DNA of 64,000 bases from Stentor coeruleus (lineage: Eukaryota; Ciliophora; Heterotrichea; Heterotrichida; Stentoridae). The notes below the pieces were generated by a model, which saw only the letters and a list, made by a program, of their open reading frames with translations, ran no database searches and had not been told where the DNA came from. Below, one piece after another: positions 51,036 to 60,567 of this stretch (its first letter is position 1; each line of letters begins with the position of its first letter). The translations under genes were made by a program, and so were the position numbers. The stretch is taken from positions 1 through 64,000 of the forward strand of contig MPUH01000223.1 in assembly GCA_001970955.1 (NCBI GenBank), given 5' to 3'.

Positions 51036-53741
51036 TTAATCCAAATCAAAAGAATATCTCCCTGTACTTCTATTTAAACCCTTGCACTTATTCTTTAAAT
51101 CCTGAAGTTTCTCAAACGCTTGATTTTTTCTATTAATTATCACTTTCCTCAATACCTCTTCTGTAATCAGCACTTTTTCTTCTTGTAATGGTACATAAGC
51201 TCTTGTTTTTATAAATCTTGATGTTGTTCCTATATTATCAACTTTAAACCCTAAATCTTTTTTAATTCCTTTTATAAAATGTATCATCCCGGTCATACTA
51301 TTATCAATATAAATTTTAAAAATATTCAAATTTCTTTCATTTTCTTTAACTGTATTAAAAAGCCCAATATGAGAATCATCAGTAGCTTGAGTCTGATCTT
51401 CATCTATAACTTTTCTTATATCTTCAATATCTAGAGAAAACTCATCAAGATTTCTTGCTAAGAAATTTGTATTGTCTTTAGCTTTGATATAATTTTCTGA
51501 AAGCTTTTTTATTCTTGGTTTTAAGGATAAGATGTTGGTTTCACGAGTTTTCAGTCCAGCCTCACTGATTTTTTTGGTTTCTAATTGGCTAAGTGCCTTT
51601 TTTATATCCCCAAATATAAGCTTTGAAATTTCATTTATTTCGTTCATAAGCTTTGATGATATAGTTGCAGGTTTTTCTGGAGGTTTTACTGGAGCTGGTT
51701 TTAAATCTTTTGTTGCAGGCTCAGGGTTTAGGTTTAGTTTCCCAGGTGAAGGGTTTAGATTAAATTTCCCAGGTTCAGGATTTAGGTTTAGTTTCCCAGG
51801 TTCAGGGTTTAGATTAAATTTCCCAGGTTCAGGATTTAGGTTTAGTTTCCCAGGTTCAGGGTTTAGATTAAATTTCCCTGGCTCAGGCTGTTTAAAAGTA
51901 CTAAACAGTTTTTGCTCTTCAGGTTTTGCCTGACTATTTAGAAAAAAATTGTTTTCTCCAGGTTTGACAAATAAACTATTCGGTTTTATGCTATCACTCT
52001 TAGGCTGACTAGGTGTTAAGAAACTATTTTCCGGTTTTTTATTTTTTTTTTCTTCCTCTTCAGATTGAAGTTGATTATTTACAGCAGGAATATTTTCAGG
52101 TTTTGATGACAATGTTTTAATCTTTTGTTCTTCAGTTTTTAATTGAAAATTTTTGAATGGATTTGTATCATTATTAACTAATGGAGCACTTAATTTTTTC
52201 TCTTCAGTTTTTGGTGTACTATTAAGAAAAAAAGCCATTTCTCCAGGTTTTATTAATGGAGCATTAAGTTGTTTATTTTCAATCTTTGCTGGTTGTTCAC
52301 CTACGAAAAAACTATTTTTTATAGGTGAGGTGGGATTTATAGTAGATCCTATCTTACTTTGTGGTCCAAGATTTTTAGAATCAACATCAGGAGTTTTATT
52401 TGAAGGAGTTTGGAAAATATTTTTGTTTTCACTTGATAAAGATAGAGAAGATAGGTTTAAACCTGAATTTTTATCCTCAATAGTCTTGTTTCCAAATACA
52501 TTTTCATTAGCCAAACTTTTTTTTTTATTATCACTACTATCAACTATTGTCTCTTTTTTCTCTTCAACCTTTTTAATCGGTGTTTTTACATCAAACTTCA
52601 CCTCTTCTCTACAATTAAAAACATTTTTACTCTCAACACAAAGATTATCTTTTAAAAATCTCTCTCTCAAATCAATAAACTTCCTTAATGAAATCACCCC
52701 ATTACTTCCAATATATAAAACAAGTGGTGGTTGGGCAATATTATAAAATGAATCTTTTAATTTGTATTCATAATCTTCTTTTGGGGGTCCATAACTAGTA
52801 ACAAAAGCAAATCCTCTAAAAACACATTCATAACTATCCTTCCAGCCAACTTTGCACTGCCCTTCAGTATTTTCTTCAAAATTCACAATAGAAAAATCAT
52901 TATCAGTCATAAGTAAATCAATTGAAACTGCGCATGTTGATGAAAAAGCTAAGGTTTTTCTTGTTGGCATATAATAGAAACTTCCAATAAAAGGTAAATT
53001 TTCTTTATTAAAATTCTCTAAAGATTCATGAGGGGAAAAAGGGAATGTTTCAATACAATCTAATTTTTCAATAATTGTTAAATCGTTATTATATATAAAC
53101 AAATTTGGAATCCCTGATATCATACCAAGTATCGGGATATAATTTTCGAATTTTCCTATAGAATAAGGGATATAATCAACATTAACTTGTTTTTCTATAT
53201 TAAAATCTGGGATTGTCGCTATAAAAATACTACCTGAAGAAAAATAAATTCCTTTAAAGTCGTTTGTAAATGCAAAAGAACTGATATTTGTTTTTTCTGA
53301 GTATTTTTCTGTATTTTGATACAATTCTAATGTGTCACTTTGTAAAAGGACTGAAAGCCAGTTTTGGAAGAATTCTAGGTTTTTTATAGGAGCTGAGAGG
53401 ATAAAAGCTTTGGATTTATTTTGACCTTGGATAGCTTCGGTAAAAGATAATAGGTCTAAATTACATTCCCGCCCTATAGCTAGAGTTTTACCATAGTCGT
53501 CAGTATAGACATGAGTGATTTCGGAAGAGAATTTTAGCTCTGAATTTGGTTTGTTGCTATTGAAATATGTAATGAGCTGTTCGGATTTGATTATGTGCAG
53601 GTTTTGGAATATTGCTAAAAACACCCAGCCAAATTTGTTGTTTACACTTATTAAATTTTGTGTATGGTTTGCGTCGTAAGGTATGTCAAGGTCGATTTCA
53701 GCTATTTTTTCAAAGTAGCACCAGTCATCAGAATTATCCAT
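51036..53741 (-). CDS. Nup214/Nup159-like nucleoporin
   Basis: 901 residues in three parts. Residues 1-390 look like the beta-propeller of the cytoplasmic-face nucleoporin Nup159/Nup214 (FGWVFLAIFQNLHIIKSEQL near residue 36; FVTSYGPPKEDYEYKL near 318). Residues 395-710 are a Lys/Pro/Asn/Ser-rich linker with NSFF and NPFKNF-like sites but few true FG dipeptides. It includes a tandem 9-residue repeat (PGKFNLNPE / PGKLNLNPE, about 619-675). Residues 715-901 are coiled coil. In this family the propeller binds the DEAD-box helicase that remodels exported mRNA. The assignment rests on architecture and weak motif likeness, not on a diagnostic motif. Confidence 0.6.
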   Translation of the reverse strand: MDNSDDWCYFEKIAEIDLDIPYDANHTQNLISVNNKFGWVFLAIFQNLHIIKSEQLITYFNSNKPNSELKFSSEITHVYTDDYGKTLAIGRECNLDLLSFTEAIQGQNKSKAFILSAPIKNLEFFQNWLSVLLQSDTLELYQNTEKYSEKTNISSFAFTNDFKGIYFSSGSIFIATIPDFNIEKQVNVDYIPYSIGKFENYIPILGMISGIPNLFIYNNDLTIIEKLDCIETFPFSPHESLENFNKENLPFIGSFYYMPTRKTLAFSSTCAVSIDLLMTDNDFSIVNFEENTEGQCKVGWKDSYECVFRGFAFVTSYGPPKEDYEYKLKDSFYNIAQPPLVLYIGSNGVISLRKFIDLRERFLKDNLCVESKNVFNCREEVKFDVKTPIKKVEEKKETIVDSSDNKKKSLANENVFGNKTIEDKNSGLNLSSLSLSSENKNIFQTPSNKTPDVDSKNLGPQSKIGSTINPTSPIKNSFFVGEQPAKIENKQLNAPLIKPGEMAFFLNSTPKTEEKKLSAPLVNNDTNPFKNFQLKTEEQKIKTLSSKPENIPAVNNQLQSEEEEKKNKKPENSFLTPSQPKSDSIKPNSLFVKPGENNFFLNSQAKPEEQKLFSTFKQPEPGKFNLNPEPGKLNLNPEPGKFNLNPEPGKLNLNPEPGKFNLNPSPGKLNLNPEPATKDLKPAPVKPPEKPATISSKLMNEINEISKLIFGDIKKALSQLETKKISEAGLKTRETNILSLKPRIKKLSENYIKAKDNTNFLARNLDEFSLDIEDIRKVIDEDQTQATDDSHIGLFNTVKENERNLNIFKIYIDNSMTGMIHFIKGIKKDLGFKVDNIGTTSRFIKTRAYVPLQEEKVLITEEVLRKVIINRKNQAFEKLQDLKNKCKGLNRSTGRYSFDLD
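51724..51885 (-). repeat. 27/54-bp coding tandem repeat in the nucleoporin-like gene
   Basis: Six 27-bp units alternate between two versions (encoding KFNLNPEPG and KLNLNPEPG), so the higher-order period is 54 bp. Units are nearly identical at the DNA level, which points to recent expansion or ongoing homogenisation. Confidence 0.9.
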
Positions 53742-55264
53742 TTTATAGGGACTTTTTGATTTGGATATATGAAAGATTTATTTATTGAATGAGTTAATTA
53801 TAGTTTTTTTAATAGGAGTTTACTATTAAATTTATGATATGAGGATTATGTTAGGATATACATTCTGAGATTATAGTTTTTCTTGTAGTATAGTTGGATT
53901 TATAAATTTCCCAATTTATATAAAAAACATAAATTATTTCACTTATTGAAATCATTATCATAACCTTCATACCCTCATTACAACATTTTAGCATCAAAAT
54001 CTCTCATTTCCTTCTAATTCCTCTATATTTTCTCCTTATTTTCTTATATCTTTCATCCCTAATATCCTTCTTCACATCTTGTATTATATAAAGATGTTGA
54101 CAAATGAATCTTATCTTGCATAAAATACAAAAAAAATAATAATTCCAGTTTGACAATGCATCAACAGTTACTTTTATTGTAGAATATGCTTAGAACTTAA
54201 GATTTCTAATATATCAAGATTCTTTAATAAACCCAAAAAGAAATCTATTAATAGAAGAAATAAAGTACACTGAAAATCTTCCTTTTATGTATTCATTAAA
54301 AGAATACAATTTAAAAAGAAGAATTATCGATTTTTCTCATCATGAGACGATCTGCGAATATGCTGATTTACCAAATCAATAAAAGTTACCAAATTGTATG
54401 GGAAAATTCAGGAAAAAAGCTATGATTGAGCATTTGATTACAGTTCACAAAGCTAATTTTAATAATGAAGTTGAGAATGATGATAAAAGAAAATTTTAAG
54501 TTGAAGTTTTTAAGCAGATAAAGTGTGAGTAGGATTGGAAAAATTTTGAATGGAAACTTTTGTATATAAAAGGACTATGGATTATGAGGAAAGGTATTAT
54601 TTGTTGAGTTTTATATGCCCAAGTCATATCTTAACATATGAAAGCAAACCTATAAGGTGTTTGTTAGAAAGACACAAGTCAGAAGATAACAAGAACTTCA
54701 AGTTTGTTATCATAAGCCCCACGATAACTTATAAATGTTCAGTTCCCATCTTCGAGAATAATGCCTAAATTGCCCTGAATCCATATGGCTACAAACACTC
54801 TTTTGGATATATCAAAGGTTTTTTACTCAATATCAGTTTATCTAATAAATTTTTTTTTTGCATTAATTAGCTTAATCAGATAAGCCTTGCTTATAAAATA
54901 TTCTATTTTAATCAAAAGTTCTTCATGATAACTATATTATATAATCTAAAAATATTTATATGATCTAATCAAAAATGCTTATAAAAAATCGACAAAATAA
55001 TTTCAAGGAAATAATATCCTAATTCAGGAATTACTATTATCATCACATACACAAGTTCTCCTTTGCATATTATAATTTAAATATTTTATGTAAAAAATTA
55101 ATTTATTTTCTATTTATCCCTTACAAGCCACCCAAAAAATCTATAAAATCAATAATAAACCCTAAATCAAGGACTTCTCAAAAAAAACCCAAACTAAAAC
55201 CAAATAACAACCCACATCATAAAAAAAAATCATAATAAGCATTAGCTTATACATAAAACCTATC
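53742..55264. other. 1.5-kb spacer holding a decayed gene
   Basis: 53750-53910 is G/T-rich. 53930-54090 is C/A-rich and directly precedes the remnant at 54130-54870, as it would precede a gene. 55080-55260 is C/A-rich before the copine gene. Confidence 0.6.
54130..54870 (+). pseudogene. Decayed protein gene, family unknown
   Basis: Plus-strand coding-like segments in two frames. One runs from about 54196 and reads LINPKRNLLIEEIKYTENLP, then IIDFSHHETICEYADLP, then NCMGKFRKKAMIEHLITVH. The other is a 72-codon frame at 54550-54768. Stops are about three in 110 codons in the first frame, against the nine or so expected for this base composition, so real coding ancestry is likely. The C...H-x4-H spacing of the third segment weakly recalls half of a C2H2 finger. 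No standard intron explains the breaks. A C/A-rich 5' flank like that of intact genes is still present. Confidence 0.45.
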
Positions 55265-57214
55265 CTAAATTTTTTTTCTTTTTGTGCACTCAGGACAAGA
55301 ATTTTTATCTACACATTCAAAACAAAAATACTTACACCCACATAAAGATTCTTCCAGTTTAAAAACTAACTTGCTACAATTCAAGCAAGTGGCAGCCGAG
55401 TTCCTAATACTTCTTTGTCTTATAGATTTTGACCTATATCTAGTTGGTAAACTTAAATGCTGATTATCTTCCATAAGTAAAAATGGTACCCCAATTGCCG
55501 CAACTTCTTCAATCTTCTCCCGACTATGACCAACTTTTCTTAAAAACTCTATATATTCAGCTTTACATTTTGTATAATAACTACTCCTAAGTCTAATTTT
55601 ATCAGGAGTGACTTTAAGAGAATTGCTTCTATTAGTCGAAATTCTCTCACTTTTTTCTAATATATTCAAAGATTTATATTTAGCATAACTCATCATATGT
55701 TCTCTGATTTTCTCAAGAGCTAAGCCTATATTTTTACTATCAAAACTATCGAAAAATCCTCTTGGATTAGAAGTAAATTTTAGTTTTTCTAGGTTTTCAT
55801 ATATAATAAGATCATTTGAAACTTTAATGTTTAATATGCTTAAAGGTAATTCTGAGATTGTTGAGTATTTCTTAATAATATTTTCAGAGTCTATTGGGTC
55901 TCCAGCACTGATTATTATAAGTGTATAGTATTTTTGATTATCTTTAAGTTCATGTTTGACGTATTTTATTGTGCTTTCTATTATATCATTGTATTTTGTT
56001 ATTTTAGAATGAGAGATTGAATTTAGAGTAGTTTTGTAGTAATCTTGAAGCATAGTATGGGTAGGAATTTCTGGTTGGAAAATATTCCCTGTTAATGCAA
56101 AATAGTCTGAAGGCTTGTCGATGCTTTGGAAAATTGCCCCTGTGCCTAGCACAGGGTAAAGAGGGTCAATATAATAATATTGGAGGATATTCTGAAGTTC
56201 TTTGATCGAGTTAAGATATGGGTTTTCATCTAAATCAATATCTTTGTGTCCTGTTGGTTCTGAAAAGTCAATAGCATATATTGGGGCTATTTCAATCCCA
56301 GAATGAATAAAATCTAAAAATGTGTTTTTCACGCTACATGAAAAAAATGCTAAGGTCAATATCCCTGTAGGAACTTCTCCTAAATATGTTTCAATCTTGA
56401 ATTTTGGATTATTATGTAATAAACTTAAAGTAAACCTTGCTGAACCAATAACAGTATTCCCTGAGTCAAAGCTCACAACCTCAGCCATAAGTATTTTCGA
56501 TTCTATCCCTCTACAAAACCTATTAACACTTATATCGAATTTTTCCCAGTCTGTTTAAATTTTACTATATGGCTCATTTTTAGTCTCTGATTGATATACA
56601 GGGATCATTATTTCACCATATGATCTGGATATCCTTAAAAAAACATATCCTTTAGTGAAATTACTTGATGAAAATTCCCATTGCATAGTTAAAGTACTAA
56701 CAGAATGCTTTTGTTCTTTTGCTTTTACTGATATCATCCCGTTTCTTTTCCCTTGGACAATTAAATCTTTAGTTACTGCTTCATTTCTTGAAGCTAGTTC
56801 GTGTAATGTGAAAATATTAGACCCGATAAGGACTTTATTGGATTTTTTATTTTGCATGTCAAATATTTCGAATTTGATTTGAAAATCCTTATCCATTGAG
56901 TATGCCACACGTATTGGCTTACGGAAAATCGGGTTTACAGTCGAACTCAAGACTTCAGTTTCGATTTTTTTGACGAATTCATTGTTTTCTTCAATTGATA
57001 CATAAGCAACTGGGCTCAATAATTGGAATCTATTTTCTGCAAATAAATTAGTACACTTGACTAAAAGCTCTAATACAGTTAGTTCTTCTATATTTTTATC
57101 TTCTTGTTTAAACAGTAGATCTGAAAAATCTTTTGTGTCTTCAGCAGTGTTTTTCAAAGCTATTGTCCCAACTACTAAACTTCTATCTTTATTTCCACAT
57201 ATTGAGCTTCCCAT
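55265..57214 (-). CDS. Copine (C2-C2-vWA) with C-terminal RING-like finger, two exons
   Basis: 644 residues after removal of the 15-nt intron at 56551-56565. MGSSICG is a good N-myristoylation and palmitoylation signal. Residues about 40-240 hold two C2-type domains (LVKCTNLF; SVNPIFRKPI as STVNPIFRK). The vWA/copine domain follows at about 275-490, with AIDFSEPTG where other copines have a DFTASNG-like MIDAS start. The tail has eight cysteines in RING order (CLNC ... LCGC ... CFEC ... CPEC). Animal copines lack this finger. Plant RGLG ubiquitin ligases join a copine-type vWA to a RING but lack the C2 pair. The protein therefore looks like a Ca2+/membrane-responsive protein with possible E3 ligase activity; the ligase role is inference. 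Confidence 0.88.
56551..56565 (-). other. 15-nt intron
   Basis: GTAAAATTTAAACAG on the minus strand; joins ...NEPY to NWEKFDISVNRFCRG and links the C2 part to the vWA part of the copine. Confidence 0.9.
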
Positions 57215-57367
57215 TATCTATTATAACGACTTTTTGATTATAAATGTTTTTTGCTGATTATAAGAATTAATCTCAAATCCTATGAATTTATGCATAGATC
57301 AGAAATTTGTAATATGATATTATAGAATACTTATATTTAAGTTTTAAAAATATACTTGTTTTTTGAA

Positions 57368-58183
57368 TTAATTATAAAGTGATTTTATACTAGGTTTATA
57401 TAGGAAATTAGGATTGTTATAATTGTGAATACTTGTGTTTTCAGCTTGTTGATATATGTTGATTTCTAATAATCGCTGCTGTTGAGCTGTTTTCAATATT
57501 TTCATTTGTAAACATATTTTGTCTGAATTAAATTTCTGGTCTTGGGTTTCAAGTTCTTTGATTTTTTGATTGAATTTTGCTTCGTTGTTTTTCATAGAAG
57601 ACTCTAAGATTTTGTAGGCTTTATTTAGTTTGTTGTATAATATTTCACTTTCTATATTAGAAATTGATGAGTTTTTTTCTTGAAGTTGGCTTTCGAGGTT
57701 TTTGATAATTTTTTGGTTTTTTGCATGAAAGTTTTCTAGTTCGAGGATTCTTTTTTGGGAATTCGAGATTTTATTTGATATTTCTAAGGTTTTATCATTG
57801 ATGCGCTTTTGAAGTAGTTCCTGGTTGGAAGTTTTTAGTAATGAGTTTTCTAGTTTTACTTGGGCAATTTTTTGTTCAAGTTGAGATTTTTGGAATTCTA
57901 ATTCATTTTGGCTGCTTTTGTCAATTTTTTGCTGTTTTTTTATTAGGGACTGCTTTTCTTCTTTTAGTTGATTAAGTTTGTTTAATAATGATTTTAATAG
58001 TTCTTTTTGGGTGTTCTTCTGAGCATTTTGAGATAAGGGTGATGATGCATAAGAAATAGAATTTTGTTGAGATATATTGTTGAACCTTGAACTATATAAT
58101 TCAAAGCGCTGTTTAAGCTTGATGTTTTGCAAACTGATTTTTTCGATTTTACTTGATAGTTGAAGTGGGATAGAGTCTATCAT
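57368..58183 (-). CDS. Coiled-coil protein
   Basis: 271 residues. After a short Ser-rich stretch near 35-55, the protein is a continuous coiled coil from about 60 to 240 (LLNKLNQLKEEKQSLIKKQQ; IKNLESQLQEKNSSISNIES), with many Gln and Asn. A short tail ends YKPSIKSLYN. No other domain. Probably a cytoskeletal or basal-body scaffold; this is inferred from the heptads only. Confidence 0.75.
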   Translation of the reverse strand: MIDSIPLQLSSKIEKISLQNIKLKQRFELYSSRFNNISQQNSISYASSPLSQNAQKNTQKELLKSLLNKLNQLKEEKQSLIKKQQKIDKSSQNELEFQKSQLEQKIAQVKLENSLLKTSNQELLQKRINDKTLEISNKISNSQKRILELENFHAKNQKIIKNLESQLQEKNSSISNIESEILYNKLNKAYKILESSMKNNEAKFNQKIKELETQDQKFNSDKICLQMKILKTAQQQRLLEINIYQQAENTSIHNYNNPNFLYKPSIKSLYN

Positions 58184-58749
58184 TTTATATATGAAAAAAT
58201 ATGCAATCTATGCGTATATAAAAAAAGCAACATTCTTCATATAATAAATTATAACTAGAATTTATAATCATATTTTCCCAACTCTAATCTACTATCAAAT
58301 ACATAAATTTTAATCCTTTAAATTATTTGTTTAACCTCTTATTAATTATAACACACGATATTGAGTAAGGCTAAATGAAAAATCTGCTTTTACAATCCTT
58401 TATAATAAATTCATAATTATCCCTAATTCAAGAAAATAATAAATGATCTTTTCTCCTTAAAGCCAAACTAGTATGAATCTTTTTTTAGACCTGCAAGGTA
58501 AGGCTTGTTAAAAAAATGTGCAAATATCATCCAGTTATGAAAAATAAGAAATAATTAAGGTCGACAGAGAAATAAAAAACTTTATCACGAAAATATACTA
58601 TAAAAGAAGAAAATTAACAAGGGCTGGACAATAGTCAAGCGATAATTCCTAACTAATACTAATACTAATCTCATAAATATTAGCATCTTATAAATTACAA
58701 TCATTTGTCGTAAAAACACACAAACATTTTTTTATAAGGTTGTCCTATA

Positions 58750-59260
58750 TCAAGCTCATATACCATAAAAATAAGTATCTTTAACTTTTTTATAAGATAA
58801 ATACAATTGACAATATTTATTATGTAAAGATAAATTTTTAAAACTATCAGCAAGTTTTTCACATCTTTTAACATCTTTAGTTACATTGATAGGGGGGTAT
58901 TTTTTTCCTGGGTAAACAATTTTTTAAATTTTTTATAGTATTTCTTTCTTTGGATACAATTTTATTCCAAGTAATTCTTTTAAATCATTTTCTTTATGAT
59001 CTATATTATTTTCTAAAACTTTTATATAATTTTCTAGTTCCAACATACTATTTTGTGTATATAAAAAAGGTTTTCTATACTGAATTTCAGTTAATTTATA
59101 ATCAAGGTTTGATTTAATTAAGGTTTTTACTAACAACTTCATCTAGCATCAATCCTAATTGCCCATAATTTACATATAATTTCCTACAAGATTTTTGTTC
59201 TTTTTCATAGCATTGGTAGAAAAAATACTCCGCAGTTTTTACATAAGCCCATTACTGCGA
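58750..59260 (-). pseudogene. Decayed Cys-rich protein gene
   Basis: The minus strand reads MGLCKNCGVFFLPM, then in a second frame CYEKEQKSCRKLYVNYGQLG LMLDEVV-type sequence (no more than 33 codons), then in a third frame a 69-codon open part (KLTEIQYRKPFLYTQNSM; LENNIDHKENDLKELLGIKL). Coding-like sequence then continues past stops (KDVKRCEKLADSFKNLSL; KKVKDTYFYGI). The paired cysteines suggest a former zinc-binding N-terminus. No 15-nt intron of the local consensus joins the frames. Probably a broken gene with a few breaks; family unknown. Confidence 0.45.
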
Positions 59261-60001
59261 TACAATCTATAGATCATATTTATTTGAATAACAGCATAAG
59301 ATTGTCAATCAGGGATTAAATTATCGAAATTGATTTTTTGATTTTGTATTGGGTATAATTAAAGGATTTAGTTATAGCATAAAATATTGATACATGATAA
59401 GCATAATATAAATTTGCCCTCTAGTTTTGTTGGCTTTTTTTTTTTAGGTTAAATTTTCTTAAGAAATTTGCAAATAAAATCCATGAAAAAATATATGAGG
59501 GGAAATTTTATGAAATAAAAGATTTTATATAGTTTAAGTTTGATGGGCAATGATATACTTTAGAATTTTAGATAAAAAAACTAAGGGTTTATTTTAAGAT
59601 TATAGGTTTTTAGTTTTGAATTTATATAATTTAAACTTTGTATAGGCTGTATAGGAAATGATAATATTTTGATTGCAGTGATGCAGTTTGAACAAAAAAG
59701 TATCGTTTTTATTATAAAAATTAGCGAATATTCGCCCTTAGTTATAAAAGCCATAAATATTTTCCTCTCAATAAACTCATACAAAAAATTTTCAAACCTC
59801 ATAAAAAATCATTCTCTCAACTCAATTTTCCACTGTGCCTAAATTCGTTTTTGACAATTTCCAAAGCCCTTACATACCTGACCCTTCTATTTATCAATCT
59901 AAATCTCTTCTTCTAATCAAAATTCTTCCTAACTCCACTTATCCCAATATTAACACCCTTATGAAACCTTTCATTCTATTAAAAAACCCATAATTTAAAA
60001 G

Positions 60002-60017
60002 AATATTTTAAAATATT
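60002..60017. other. Perfect 16-bp palindrome abutting the H3 stop codon
   Basis: AATATTTTAAAATATT starts immediately after the TAA of the histone gene. It could form a loop-less hairpin in the 3' end of the mRNA, or be an AT-rich coincidence. The canonical histone stem-loop is not present. Confidence 0.6.
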
Positions 60018-60434
60018 TTAAGCTCTTTCTCCTCTGATTCTTCTAGCTAATTGCATATCTCTCGGCATAATAGTAACTCTTTTAGCATGAATAGCACAAA
60101 GGTTAGTGTCTTCAAACAATCCAACCAAATAAGCTTCAGCAGCTTCTTGTAAGGCAAGGACAGCAGAACTTTGGAATCTCAAGTCAGTTTTGTATTCCTG
60201 GGCAATTTCTCTAACCAATCTTTGGAATGGTAGTTTTCTGACAAGTAATTCAGTGCTTTTTTGATACTTTCTTATTTCACGTAAAGCAACAGTCCCAGGG
60301 CGGAAACGATGAGGTTTTTTAACACCTGAAGTTGTTGAAGCCTGGGTGACTTTCTTCGCAGCCTTAGTTGCCAAATGCTTTTTTGGGGTCTTTCCAGCTG
60401 GAGTCTTTCTTGCGGTTTGCTTAGTACGAGCCAT
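60018..60434 (-). CDS. Histone H3 variant
   Basis: 138 residues. From [19 protein letters not shown] onward it is near canonical H3, including the alpha-N, alpha-1, alpha-2 ([18 protein letters not shown]) and alpha-3 regions and the ERA end. The tail keeps K4, K9, K14-type and K36-type lysines ([14 protein letters not shown]). It differs from the canonical tail as follows: Ser10 is Thr, the K14 region is [14 protein letters not shown], and the K27 region reads [16 protein letters not shown], two residues longer and without Ser28. It packages DNA in the nucleosome. The tail changes suggest a variant with altered phosphorylation switches or simply lineage drift. Single exon, no partner histone gene nearby. 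Confidence 0.95.
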   Translation of the reverse strand: MARTKQTARKTPAGKTPKKHLATKAAKKVTQASTTSGVKKPHRFRPGTVALREIRKYQKSTELLVRKLPFQRLVREIAQEYKTDLRFQSSAVLALQEAAEAYLVGLFEDTNLCAIHAKRVTIMPRDMQLARRIRGERA

Positions 60435-60445
60435 TTATTATATGA

Positions 60446-60464
60446 AAAAACCCGAAGGGTTTTT
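60446..60464 (-). promoter_or_regulatory. 8-bp stem hairpin in the H3 5' leader
   Basis: On the plus strand AAAAACCC-GAA-GGGTTTTT, a perfect inverted repeat ending 12 bp from the H3 start codon. If transcribed it would place a small hairpin just before the AUG. A regulatory role is speculative; the inverted repeat itself is certain. Confidence 0.6.
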
Positions 60465-60567
60465 ATACTAAAGATTTATCTGCTAAAAAAGCAATCTTTA
60501 ATATGATTGGATGATTAAAAAGTTGTTTTTATATGAAATTATACAAAAGTACCATAAAATCTAACTA

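Larger units (their letters stand above)
58184..60017. other. 1.8-kb spacer with a gene remnant
   Basis: Holds a minus-strand decayed gene at 58750-59260. 59400-59580 is G-rich in part. 59800-60000 is C/A-rich with TAACACCCT at 59951-59959, next to the H3 3' end. A 73-codon minus-strand frame at 59581-59802 is not supported by composition. Confidence 0.5.

Noticed and set aside
51532-51933. 133-codon plus-strand frame with regular repeats
   Set aside because: Antisense reading of the 27-bp coding repeat in the nucleoporin-like gene.
59581-59802. 73-codon minus-strand frame downstream of H3
   Set aside because: AT-rich composition and no recognisable motif.
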